Below, piece after piece: positions 22,519 through 34,732 of a stretch of DNA of 64,000 nucleotides. The position numbers and the translations under genes were made by a program. The notes under the pieces were generated by a model. The model ran no database searches and was not told the DNA's origin. It saw nothing but the letters and a program-made list of their open reading frames with translations. Within the stretch, counting starts at the first letter, position 1. Every line of letters begins with the position of its first letter. This DNA is from Coniella vitis (Eukaryota; Ascomycota; Sordariomycetes; Diaporthales; Schizoparmaceae): assembly GCA_011317545.1 (NCBI GenBank), contig WUJK01000005.1:2356001-2420000 (forward strand). Reading direction: 5' to 3'.

Positions 22519-25090
22519 TACAAGACAGCACAAGATGTATAATTTGTATGAAGCAAACCCCTCTTATACCCATGCTGGAAGACATGTCCGTCTTATCCTC
22601 CCATACCCAGCTCTGTCAGCTAAACTAACCCCCATCCCGCCGCCCTTGCAGATAAATATGCATAATGCAGAGCCTTGAATTGACAAAGGACGTGAGATCT
22701 GTCAGACAAGGCTTGGCATTTACCCCAAAAGTCCTAGCCCTCAACCATGTAATAACCTTTCATGTACAAGATGCACATCCGTTTCGAGACTTTTGCATTA
22801 AAGTGGGGTGCTAACATGCCACGCAAACACATCAAACACCAAGTTCCTGAGTCGCAAGCCTTGTCCAAAGCTGCTTGTGGCTTTGAAGGCAAGGCTGGAG
22901 CAAAAAGAGCTCACCAATTCTTCATGTCTGTGTCGTTCAACTGAGCTATCACAGATATGGAATACCGCTCGTATACAAAACTGTATAGATCGGCCTTCGG
23001 CGACTTGAGCTTTGGATGGTACAGAAATATAGTAGCAGATGACATAATCTCAAGAATGATGTATGATATTATGCTTGTTCATGACACTTGTACACTGGTG
23101 CTACTCGTCATATTGTTTCGGACGCCCGCATAGTGAGATGGCCAGGTGATGTAAATTAGGTAATCCTTTTTTTAAGGAAAAAAGAAAGTGTGCAATAAAG
23201 CGGCCTAGAGTGTTCGTGTAACTGTTAGTATTCTACTCACCCGGACAAAGGACCGTCTTTTCGTACAATTGATGGGTATTCATGCTACACCCGTTCGTCG
23301 CTGGTACAATAACATACACACTAAGTATTATTGATTACTGTATCATTAATCTTGCCCCAGAGGCACATTTTTCATGGGCTTGTATCTTGCCAATACTTAC
23401 AATATTTGTTTCTGTGATCAAGTTCAGGCAGCCTTGAACAAAGGAATCGACCAAAACAATGGTACCCTATGAGAGGGTAAACGGTAATGGTTCGCTTGCG
23501 TCCATGCAATCAGGCACGCAAGACCCACAGAGAACATTGGTAGGAGATCTGGGCAGTGTGAACGTGTTTAGGGATGAGAGGCCATGGTGTAATTTGTCTC
23601 CTCTTGTTTAATGTATCAAGACTCAATCAAGTATTGCCAGTCACGGACTGGGTGATATATGAAATATATCGCAGCGTTGTACATGGATTTGCACTCGAAA
23701 TGTCAGAAGCAGTCGAGCATTTACACACCTCAACGGCCTTCTGTATGATGGCCACGCCGGGATCCAAGTGTACAGTTCCGATTGGGTGTACCAACAAGTT
23801 TGCTGTGACTGATGGACCAAGAAATCAATTCCGTGTCCGTTTTTGAGGCGCCAGCACTTTGCTTTTGCCAAAGATGCCCGGGACGACACACACTCGGGTA
23901 CTGGCTTGGCACTATTGAGTGATGCGCCCACGTTCTTGTGCAGCAGACCAGTTTTTGATTCACTTCAATGACACACATGTGGGACAATTGACGTTCAGAA
24001 ACTAGCCCCTCATTTGATCATGGTTGTGTTGTTACCACATCGGTGATTGTCGTCGGGCTTGTGGTCCGCGCAAAGATTAAGTCAGCACACATTGAGGCCA
24101 GCAAATAGGAACCCTTGTCTCGCGATCGCAGCTATACTTAGTGCTCAACTCTATTGGCCGTTAGTTGGCATCACATGGAGGAAACCCATGCCGCATCCGG
24201 TGGTGAACCTGGGCAGGAGGGCAAGGCCAGGCACTTTGGCATTGTCAAGACAGCCGGCTCAACTTCCCTCTGGAACCCTACTTTGTGCCATAGTACAAGA
24301 TAGAGCCCAGAACCGACAGGTGGAGCAGCACCTTGGGCGGTAAACTCCTAGCCTTAACTTGGCAAAGTCTGTCAAGCGGGCATGACTGGGACAGGGCCTC
24401 TGTGGGTAGAAGCATACGGTATAGCACCGTCTGAGTATCGATAGCCCTAGGACCCTGGGCAGCTGAACTGAATCCACAAAGAGCCTCGTTCCAGCCGTGG
24501 AGATGCATCGAAGGCTGGCTCGTTATCCAAAGTACGACCTGTCTCGCTCCACAAACGGTCCAGGTAATGGCGACTTGGCGAAACTATGTATAATAGTGCT
24601 GAGCATCCTGACCCAAGGGCTTAAAGATAGTGAAAGTCGAGCCTTTGCAGATCAAGGATGTCAGCAGTGGTATACGCAAGGCACGGAAGAAGCTGGGGGG
24701 GCGGGTAACTTTGAGGCTCACCAAGGACAGAGCCTGATTGGGTACCTAGGCATGCATGTACTTGAAAAATGTACACAGTACTTCAGTCCGGGGCCTGAAC
24801 ATCACTTGAACGCTGCGTATACAGTATATACAGTACCAAGCACACTATGAGTGGGGTCCGGTCGTACGCTGATTCTCGCAAAAAGAGCCTCTCAACATTC
24901 CTTCTGTGCCCACCCCGCGATTTTTGGGTACTGGTGACCGCTCAAGACTTCAGAATGCTGAAGTTTGGAATCCTATCGCCGAAATTCTGTCCCTCAGGGC
25001 AGAGCAGAGCCGCAATGTCAGGGCGGCCACCCACAAAAGGGCTACCGAGCCAGGTAGCAACCAACAAGTGCAAGCAGAGCCTGATGCCGC

Positions 25091-25100
25091 ATATATATAT
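25091..25100 (+). promoter_or_regulatory. TATA box of the F-box gene
   Basis: ATATATATAT about 225 bases before the ATG at 25323, followed by a C/T-rich leader. Confidence 0.45.
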
Positions 25101-25322
25101 TAAGCAGCTGCTGGTCTCCTTGGCCGGCTGCAAAGGGCAGTTGGCGCATCCGAGCCTCGTCTCGTTTGTCTTGCTCTCCCCTCTTGCTCCGTCTCGATAC
25201 CACTCGGCCTTCTTTCCCCTGCTTGCTTGTCTTGCCCGCATGCCTCCCCTCCCTGAGCACAAAACAAAAGGCTAGTCAATGGCGTGGTCGATCTCCTCTC
25301 CGCTCCATCACCACCACAGGAG

Positions 25323-27849
25323 ATGTCTTTACGGACTCTGCCATATGAGGTCATGTCAATCGTTATCCAAGATCTGCAATTGGAAGACATCTTCCACCTG
25401 TCGCTGTCATGTCGACGACTCCAGTATCTGACACGCGACGACAGACACTGCAAGGTTCTGCTCGAGGTGAGAATGCGAACCCCCCCTTATTCGAGAGACC
25501 TCTATTCGCTGTCTCTGCCTGGCAGGCAGCCCGAGAGAGACTGGCCTCCTTGCTCAACACGAGCACTGTCTTGCCCCCGCCGCCTGCACCTGCCTTGCAT
25601 CCCAGCAGAAGCATCAGCTGACCTTGATCCTGGCGCAGTCGCTGGCTCCAGCTACAGCCGAGGCACAGAAGGCAAGGCAGTCTGGCCACTGGGCATACGC
25701 TTTACGCCGTCTGATACACCGTCGACAAGCTATTCGAGCGGCGGCCCCGTGCACCGCAGCAATTGTTGCAGTGGCCGAGTCGTGGCTCTATGCCAGTGGC
25801 GTGCTGTGTCATATCCTCGAACACACGCTGCGCGTACTCGACTTGCATCGCGCCCAGCCGGTAGAGACCATTATCGACATCAAAAACTTGCTGCGCGCTG
25901 CCCTGGCGCAGCCGACAGGCCGCTCCCGCTACAAGTTTCGCCTGCTGCACTATGCAGAGGGGTTTCTGACTTGTCTGTACACACGCTCCAAACCCGATGC
26001 CGAGAGCAGACTGGTGGTTATTGATGTGCCACACCAGCGAATCACCACCACCAGTCCTCCGCTAGAGTCGATCAAGAAGATTTTCGTACGGAACAACCGA
26101 GATTTTCTCTATTTTGGCACCCATTCCGACGTGGGTGACGATGAGTTTCGCCGATGGGTTCTAATGGGCTACAGTTTTAAAGCGAACGCGTGGCTAGACC
26201 GAAAAGTGCATTTGGTCAATCTTGTCGGCTCCGATATTGGCCAATGCATTTGCTTTGAGATCTTTGACGGCTATTTCTATGGAATTTCTAATCAAAATAC
26301 ATTTGGAATCGATGAAAAAGACTGGACCTCCTACTATCATTGTTTCCGCTTCCCTTTGCACGATCCGAAGCCAGAAAAAGCGCAAAGGTCCCTGAAGGAG
26401 CGCATGATGCGCCGCCAGAACGCGGAAGGCCCTATTGATGACCGATGGTCCTTTCTTCGCCTCGTGAAGAATGAGCAAACAGGCCAGCTCCAGATTCTCG
26501 AATCGCGAAAGGAGTGGCTGGACAAGAAAGGGTCCGGCCAGCGGAATTACTACACTACTGACGTGGTCTGGGCCGAAGCTACTGAAATTGTCAAAGGTGG
26601 CAACGGTGGCGATACCCTGGCCAGCAGCAACGGGCAGCACTCGATGGACAGTGGCAACGAGGCACCGATCCTCAGCGGCAGCAGCAGCAGCAGCAGCGTC
26701 GGCGGCGGCATTAATATCAACACTACAACCAATGGCACCATAGCTGGTCACCCTGCTTTTACTTCGAACCGGACCTCGCAACCCCCCTCTTCTCGATGGG
26801 GCAGTGTTGTCTGCAACCCACCCGAGATGCTCGAGCGTCCCATCCGTGATCCTTATAAGACTCATATTGGTGATGATGCATCGACAGGCCTTATGTTTAC
26901 ACTGAGCAAGTGCCACATCAGATCCTATCACTATGAGAGTCAGAATTTCCTTGATCTCGTGGACAATCCAGATCCAGATGATCAATGCAGCCGCGTCCGC
27001 CTGCAGCTCCGCTCGGGTTCAAGGGGACTTCGCCCTGCGGACGAGCTTGAGCGTGGAGTATCCGCTAGCGAGGACCAGTTGCCACATACAGTGCGCATCA
27101 AACAGCTATTCAAAAATGATGGAGAAAACACAGTTACGTTCTGGCCTCCTGCCCCCCACGAAGCTGCGGCTGTTGGAGCCACCGCGGACAGCCTCGATAT
27201 GTTGGGGAAAATCATCAACCCACCATCGCATACTGGGAACGTAAAAGGCGTGTGGGACGAGAGGTCATTCGTCTATTCCACAGGCAGCAATCCTGATGGA
27301 ATGCAGGCTATTGTGTTTCTAGGATTTGATCCGAGCATCAATTTGCCCGGTCTACAACGGTGGGGAGCGAAAGCTGCGGGAGAAGAGCAAATCGTTCAAG
27401 TTGAGGCTGCTGCCGTGGACCTTGAAATGGCCTCAGAGGCCAGGCAAGATGCATACGACCCCGCCGTAGTATGCATTGAGCAGCCGGTCCTCGGCCATTC
27501 GTGTGGAGAAGCGTTGGACGAAGACATCGTGTGTAACGAGGAGGAGGCAACAGCAGCTGCTTGTGAGACTGACATTTGGGGCGCGAGCAGTGACGCGGAG
27601 TCGCCTCAAACATCGTCAGGGTACTCGTCAGGAGATGAGGAAGAGGCGACTGGACTGTGCGTTTTCACCGAAGACTCACAGTCTCAAGTGTCCCAAGAAG
27701 TGCAATGCACCTTTCATGGCTCTCCAAACAGCTGGGCACGCATCGAAGATGCTATGTATCGACAAATCTCTGTTGGTTTCAATGGCTTACCGGATTTTGC
27801 AGCGGCCAGACAAATTCTCTCAGCTGCAGCTACAAGCGTCTCACCATAA
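25323..27849 (+). CDS. F-box domain protein
   Basis: Likely substrate adaptor of an SCF ubiquitin ligase; the target is unknown. Exon 1 (25323-25466) encodes the F-box, residues 2-40 (LRTLPYEVMSIVIQDLQL, then DIFHLSLSCRRLQYL), with the expected Leu-Pro start. Exon 2 (25639-27849) continues in frame as LLE|SLAPATAEAQKARQ and gives 784 residues in total. The 172-base intron uses GTGAGA and a CAG acceptor 20 bases after a CTGAC branch site. Two nearer AG sites (25605, 25614) are alternatives that add 8-11 residues. The body has no repeat domain I can name. Its segments on bulky aromatic patterns (NRDFLYFGTHSD, DWTSYYHCFRFPLHDP) are typical of a fungal F-box family of unknown function. A serine run (SGSSSSSSVGGG) and an acidic Ser-rich C-terminus are low-complexity. 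Confidence 0.82.
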
Positions 27850-30800
27850 GCCGAGCAGAGGAGCCTTTTTCATTACTTGGGCTCAACTGCGCATGCGCAC
27901 ACGAGGGGAGAAGGACAGGCTAGACGTGACGCTGTGGTTATGCTTTGCAGTGTCACTTGTATCCTTGCAAGTTTTCATCAAGCATCAGCGCCCATAAGCA
28001 GAGCCCTAGGTGGACTTTGTTCCGTCAACCCGGAAGCGCAAGAAAGAACTAATAAGAATTATATAGCGCAAGCTACACTTTACATGTCCCACGCTCATTC
28101 TTTGTAGAAGACCGAGTACCAATGAACCGATGTTATATCGCCCCCGAAAGGTGTAAGCCTCCCACAAATAATTGGCTTGAAATGAGTATTCTTTACCGTA
28201 CAGCTTCAGGCATCAAGCAACACCTTCGAGCTGCCCAGACAAGCTAGAATTTGCGCATTGATTCGCTCTCACGGCTCAAGGACAGCCTGCTTACGCCCCG
28301 CAACTTTCCATAGCTTTCGGGCGCATAAAAGAGAAGAAGAAAATTGACAGGTCATCCGAGACCGGCCAGTAAAGAGGGATGCTGGCAGACCGGGAGCTTT
28401 GTACACCCTGCTTGCGCGCCATTATATCGGCGCAAAACCACTCAAAAAGTGCACTTTTGCACTTGGGGCTAAGGCAACACTAAAGTGCAACATTCTATGC
28501 ACACTCGTCGTGGTCCGAATACCTTGCAGAACGCTCATACGCCGATGGTTGCCAGAGGCCCGCCCTGGCTATGCACCACGACAATATACACCTCCGATCG
28601 CATTTCTGGCTCTAGCCATACCAAAACCGACACACCTTTCACGGTCTGGTCTTGCTGTGCGTCAAGTGCCAAAGGGGGCGATGTCCGGGAATGAGATTGG
28701 GGCCAGATGTGCGTATCATGAAGAAGCATCGTGGTAGGTTTAGCCTAGGCTTCCTTTGACCTTGGGCCCCCCCCACCTTTTTCGCGATATGTACATCTGC
28801 GATGCTAAAGCCCGATATAAGACAAGGGCCAGACACGAAACGGTTCTTCCGGCGGATGCACGGATGGTGCGTCCGGGTTAAACAGAGCAGTTCGAGGACA
28901 TCTTTCTCGGACCAGACACAGGACTGTTTAGCCACATACTATGCACACATTTGCCCACTTGGCTCCCCCGGGTTTTGATTTCCACTCTTTCCCTCCCTTA
29001 CATTGTAATCCTTGTCCACCCGGGTGTGCTTTAGCATCCTCTTTGCAAGAATGTAGGTGATCGCCTCAAGCAGGCTCCTGGAAAAGAATGTTACACCATG
29101 ACTGAAAAAGAAAACTGGGCAAAAAACAGAGACATTTTGGCGCAAGATCACTCTGTTTCTAACACGTGTTGCTGGCCCTCAGCATGTGCTTGCAACGTGT
29201 TTGTCTGCCCACGTTGTGCGGTACTATGTATTTCTTCACTCCATTATTGGCATCAAAGTGATATAATAGCGCCATGCGATCACAACACCACACGCACACC
29301 ACGCCTCTTTCCACCCAATTTTCTGGTCATCTGACGTGCAGTTTCCCTGGCACAAGAGCATTTGAGACCGGTCAAAGCAGTTTGAATTAGTCCGGCGCTT
29401 GCTTATCCTGTTGAGGGGTGGGTGGGAAGAGGGGTGAGGATGTGCAGCTTCCAATGCCTTGACCTCCTCTCTTTTTCTCCTTTTCTATCTTTCTCTCTCC
29501 CCCCCCTCCCTTTCCCACCTTTGCTCACCAAGATTGGTCAAGGTTATTCAATGTGCACTTTTTTCTCTTGGTTGCAGAATGCGTTCCCATCCCTCGGCCC
29601 CCACTGTTTACTTTACCTTTGGGAGCGGCACTCGAGCCTAGGCTCAGGTCGGGAACGCAAAAGGTGATGCATGTCAGATCCAACGTTGCAGGGCACACGC
29701 ACGCCGTTATTCGTTGGCTTCGAAACTGCGGAGAGCCTCGTTTCAGAGCCTCGTAGACAAAGCTGGTCTCATGACGCATACGCATGCACGCACTGCTAGG
29801 TACACGGTGCATGACAATGTGCAATAATACATGCTTCAAAAGGGGGCCCCCGGCCTGAATATCCGATGCTGAGAGTATTTGATTACTTCATGCCATCTTG
29901 ATTTCCTGGTACTCGCAAGACCCGCCACAGACTGAACTGGATAGATATTGTCACGACACTCCGGCTGCTGCTCGCTCCTTTCTTTTCCAGATTAACGAAC
30001 GAAAACCCTTTTCATCGATTGCGCAACACTAATCCATCAATACTAGGAATCTTCAGTGCCATATCCTGCACAGATTTGTCAAATACAGTAAGACTTCAGT
30101 TCGTACTATACACGTAAGTGGAAAGTATCATATCGATTCAACGTGCGTCGAATAGTAGCTTTCCAGACACGAGTTGATTGTACAAAGTGCATCACAACGG
30201 GTGGCTTACAAAAACACGCATTGCTTCAATCATCAAGAGAGAGTACTATGTAGAGCCATACTGCAACCAAACAGGTGCACCAACTCCCTGCCTGTACTTA
30301 TTTGAGCGATGTTTTGGTTTATGTGAATTTGAACCCCGCCCCAAACTCTTGGTTTAGTTCCTCTTCTTTCTCTGATCTCATCTCATGCAAAGCTAAAGCG
30401 GGCATCTTTTGCTCTTTGCCCCTTCGGCGAGCATCGTCCAAAGGGAGGAAATGCAAACCAGTAGATTCGAGTCCTTGAGGATACACCTGCTCCGAATCAT
30501 GGTATTGAAAGCTCCAAAGATCCATGAGGCGATTGTCAAACACTATTGTACGGACTCGTTCCGATACCGAAAGAAGTCGGACCATACCTGATCAACTTGC
30601 TTCTGAACCTCATTAGCTCGTCTGCAGTCCCTACTGTATACTCGTCCGTTTATAGTATGTATTTCTCTCCAGCAGCATCTATGTCTTGTAGTGGCATGGG
30701 CTATATTAGGTACACACTCTGTCGCGGTCATGATCACCCACCCAGTCCGCCTCCTTGACGTGTCTTTAACCCCCCAGGTATCTTCAATGCGAGCCTCGGA

Positions 30801-31872
30801 AAAGGGTGAACACGCTGTTTATGAACACCTACCGTCACCTAACCGCCCTGAATAAAACTTCTACAGTATACCCGGTATACTCTACCGACACACACGCCCT
30901 CGCCACAGAGAATCCGAACTGCAGACAACAGAACTGCATGGAGCAAGCGCAAACAAAGTCTGATTTGGATAAAGTTTGATCAGGTACCCAATACGACCGA
31001 ATAAAGAAGGAGAAGACGCCCATTCACAGTGGATAGAACCATAGTGGACACACCCCGTCGGGACATAGGCAAGGCATAGCATGGGAGACATGTGTGGGTA
31101 GGGCAACCACCAACCTCTATCCGCTGCTCTTGTGTTCTCGTGATGTTGTCTGAAGAAGTATCGGATCTGCAATCCTGCTCATCGCCTATAGTCGACCTTG
31201 GTAGTTGCTCTTTGCCTGCACACGGGTTGGTTGATGGTGCTTCGGAGTGGTAACTTGCAACAGTGACGACGTGTTCTGTATACCCCATCAAACCGCAACC
31301 GTTGACCGCCACGAGATGTTATTCAAAGACTCTTTGCACTTGTCATTGTCGAATTCGACATAATGAGCACCTCATGCTGGCCAAAGCTCCAGAACTCTGT
31401 ATGGTGGCAGCCCTGGAAGCCATGGCTGGATTTGTAAGCATCTTCACTGTCCAACATATTATGAATACGTAGATTGACCACTATAAAACCCACATCTATC
31501 TTCGCGATTAAAAAGGGCCTTGTTCGATTCCCATGTATTAGTCTTTCTTTTGTTGTTTTATCAGATATTAGCTGGTCGACCTTGGCCGTCGCCGACTGGA
31601 CAAGACACGCCAACCGAAAAATTCAATCACTAAAGAAAATAATAAACATGAAACCATGCTCCCGTTTTATCAAACGCCGATCCTAAGGCCCAAAAAGTCA
31701 CGGCTGGTGGTTTGGGTATCCGCAAATCCCCTTTATGGTGTACCCCATATGACTCCGAATAACGAATGACAGATCGACTAGCCCACCATTCTCCTTGTCT
31801 AACAGTAGCTTGTGTTACTGCAAGAGGTTTCCATTGTGGCTGACAAGCCATGACGTCTAAAGACGTGCTTGT
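27850..31872. other. Gene-free stretch of 4 kb between convergent genes
   Basis: Lies between the 3' ends of the F-box gene and the Rvs167 gene, so no promoter is required by the neighbours. Open frames are short (112 codons at most), overlapping and unrecognised. It contains copies of the dispersed GTACTATGTA element at 29221-29230 and 30243-30252 and a long C/T-rich run near 29,460-29,525. Whether it hides a noncoding RNA cannot be seen. Confidence 0.5.
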
Positions 31873-33368
31873 TCAGTTCAATCTAACGTAATTGCCTGTG
31901 CACGTGTCAGTCAGTTTACGGTCCTCCTTGGAAGCTTCTGCCGCTCGGATGATGGACACTAACCTGGGAACTGCCCAGACCTGCCTTGCAACTTGCCCGT
32001 CCACCACTCGTTCTCGTTCTGTGTGCGGGTCACAATCTCAATGACGTCGCCGGCCTGGAAGCTCAGGTCACCCTCTGCTTGGGCCGAGTAATCGTACAGT
32101 GCCGTCACTGTTTCCGCAGCCGGAACTCCACTGAGTCTGGCAGGCTTGGGCTTGGGTGGTGGAGGTTTGGATTTCGCAGCTGCCATGGCGGCCAGTGAAG
32201 CGGACTTGGGACTAGCCACGGGCGGAGATGCCAGACCAGGAGAGTAGGGCGGCGGAGGATTGCTGCCAGCACTGGTGGGAGCAGTGTGGTACACTGACTG
32301 TGGAGTCGAAGGCTTGGGTCTTGTGGCATAGGGAATTGTCAACGACGTGGGAGTCACTGGGGGTGCCGTAACATCTGCCTCAGAAACTTCTCCCTGGGTG
32401 AGCAAGCCAGCTGGTTGCGTGGAGCTGCCCAACGTGGGCTTTGGTGCATATTTGGGGGGTCGCTTCATGCCAGTTGTCTTGAACTTGACGATGGAGAGCT
32501 TCTCAGCCTGCTCCTGGACATCACCACGCTTGGCATAGAAAGCCTCCTCAATATCTCGCGTCAGGTCGAAGTAGCCAATGTCGCAAGCCTGCATCTTCTC
32601 GTGAAGGGTGTAAAAGATGTTGAGTTGCATGTAGTAGAAGCTTTGGAAGAGAGGTTGAATAAACTCTCTCTCCAGAGCAAATAGCTTGGGCAGCTCATCC
32701 TTGAGCAGGTCATTGAAGTAGTTGTACTCCTGAGTGGCATTCTCCACATCGGTCTCAGCTTTCCAAGTCGCCTTTTCATCCTTCATGGACTTTTCCTTCT
32801 TCTCCTGTAGCTTCTTCAAAGTGGCTCGGTGTCGGTCATAGTCTAGCTTCTTGTGTTCTCTCTTGACAAGCTGCTTGCGGATGATTTTGATGACGTCTAG
32901 TAGCTCGTTTGCAGGTCGAATCACTCTACTTTCGATCATCTCCAACTCTGGCCCCAACGTTTCTTGTAGGTCCTTGACAATTGCTTGATACTCTTCACAG
33001 GCTTGAATGCCTTCAGGGTTGCTCCTGATGACCAGGGAATCGGGATCAGACATTCTTCCACTAATGGGGTTGTAGATCTCAGTCATGGCTTTCGAAAACT
33101 CAATCTGGTGGCTGAGCATGCTGTTGATGGCATCAAAGTATTTTTTGCTTTCATCGTGGAGCTTCTTGGTTTCAGTCTCCAATTCTTGAAAGCGGCGCTC
33201 GGCATCGATAAAGACGGGATCCTTAGTATGTTCGCCGATATTGAATTTCGACTTAAATTGTTGCGGAGCCTATACAGAAATATGAGTATTGTATTCTGAC
33301 CGAGAAAATGGCGGTACCCAGCAGAGGCTCACCCGCGATATGCTCTTTGAAAAACCTCGGAAGCTCAT
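31873..33368 (-). CDS. RVS167: BAR and SH3 domain protein, Rvs167/amphiphysin-like
   Basis: Membrane-curving protein of actin patches that promotes vesicle scission in endocytosis, usually as a dimer with Rvs161. Three exons: 33368-33333 (12 codons, MSFRGFSKSISR), 33269-31964 and a 23-base last exon, 31895-31873. Introns of 63 and 68 bases have GTGAGC...ATAG and GTTAGT...ACAG ends. The joins give ISR|APQQFKSKFN and FPG|NYVRLN, both matching the conserved ends of the family. The product has 454 residues. The BAR domain covers about 10-240 (FNIGEHTKDPVF, then LEREFIQPLFQSFYYMQLNIF). A Pro/Ala/Ser linker with PPPPYSP follows. The C-terminal SH3 domain has ALYDYSA, GDLSFQAGDVIEIV, EWWTGKL and the closing FPGNYV. 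It is head to head with Nfs1, 1.36 kb apart. Confidence 0.95.
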
Positions 33369-34732
33369 GCTGCCTGATTTTGCGCGGTACGAGGTGTACG
33401 GGTTCGAGGATCGTTTGTTGCTAGAATGCTAAACCGCGTGACAATGTATGCGGGTACCAAGGGAGCTTGAGGTGAATCTCGAGGCGCCCGCGAATATGGC
33501 TGAGAGAAGGTGATGAGCGACGGAGAGGGTGTCTTATGATCTCGAGAGCGACCAAAGCGGGATGATTATGGCTTGGCCAAGGTGATGTGGCTGTGTCGAG
33601 TGTAAATGCCGTCAGCTCGCATGCTCGGAAAGAGGCTATGGTGAAACACCAAGATATACTGCATGACCTTGAAGATCTCGCGTACCTGAACATCTATGCG
33701 TGACAGAGACTTGGTAATAAAAGAGCCGATGCCTTCTCTCTCAAAGGTAGTCGAGGGGTGGTGTGGATTGTCGACAGGGGCCGCGTCGGTGCTGGCCGCT
33801 GTGCGTCTGCTTGTGCCGCAAAAGATGGGTACCAGGATGGCGGCAGGCTCGGAGGATGCCCAATTCTTCTAATAAGGTGTCTACTGGTTGTGGATGTGGA
33901 AAAGTAGGTAAACGCGATGCTGAGCCTAAACGAATCGTCGTGATGTTGTTTGTGGCCTGTGACAAAGAGGCTGGAGTCCGTCCAAAAACCCGGAGGCCTG
34001 CGTCAAGATTCTTTGCGCTGCAGTACGTACAGTCCTGGCTCGGAAGGCACTGCTACCATAAAGCCCTGTGAGCGGGGTCTACGTCATGGGCCTCACGAGC
34101 CCCAAATTGTTTGCAATGGTGAAGGCCTGGCAGGCTAGCTTTCAAGAGCTAATTCAAAAGAAGACTAGCTTTCCGGCAGAACAGCGCCGGCTTGGCCGGC
34201 AACGCGGCTTTCTGGCTATTACAAATTCACCGACAGAGCTTCCCGCGTAGCGTTTGCTTATGCTAGCTACTATGTAGCTGACTGATTGACTGATTGACTG
34301 ATTGACTAGCTGGCTGGCTTACTGGCTGTTCTGTGCACAACATTATCACTTCCAGGTCAAATAGACATTGCTAGGATCATAAAACGAGCTGCTTTCGATA
34401 CTGCATCGAATGTCGAGAGTTCTGCATTGTGGTCGTTGACGATGCACTCCGCAACGGGGAGGCACGTAGCGGATAGCAAGCACGGACCTGTGATGAGGAG
34501 CTTTCCAATACATAGTAGTGGCGGAGCTTACCTCAGGATAGAGTAACCAATCGTATACAAGACCGAGAAGAGCGCGGCGTTTTGTGCAGCCGACCGGACT
34601 TCTCTGAAATCATTGATACGGCAACTCAAAAAAAAAAAGTTCCAGCTGCCTTCTTTGCAAAGATTCTTTTCGACATTGCAACACTCTTCTGCCACAACCC
34701 TTTCCATCACCTCACCACATCTTGCAGTCAGA
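33369..34732. other. Divergent upstream region, RVS167 / NFS1
   Basis: Carries both promoters. Open frames of up to 112 codons occur on both strands with no recognisable product. It includes an octamer tandem repeat and a TACTATGTAG copy of the dispersed element at about 34,268-34,277. Confidence 0.5.
34280..34307. repeat. Octamer tandem repeat (GACTGATT)3.5
   Basis: Three perfect units of GACTGATT plus GACT, followed by a looser CTGG-rich continuation. A short microsatellite between RVS167 and NFS1. Confidence 0.85.

Larger units (their letters stand above)
21643..25322. other. Gene-free stretch of 3.7 kb
   Basis: Runs from the DPBB stop to the F-box start. Open frames are below 145 codons, overlap on both strands and resemble nothing I recognise. 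The first part holds the DPBB 3' UTR with a short GATT tandem at about 21,826-21,838, and the last 250 bases are the F-box promoter. A small gene with several short exons could be missed here. Confidence 0.5.

Noticed and set aside
34280..34307. Octamer tandem repeat as a regulatory array
   Set aside because: Only three and a half units and no match to a binding site I know; kept as a plain microsatellite.
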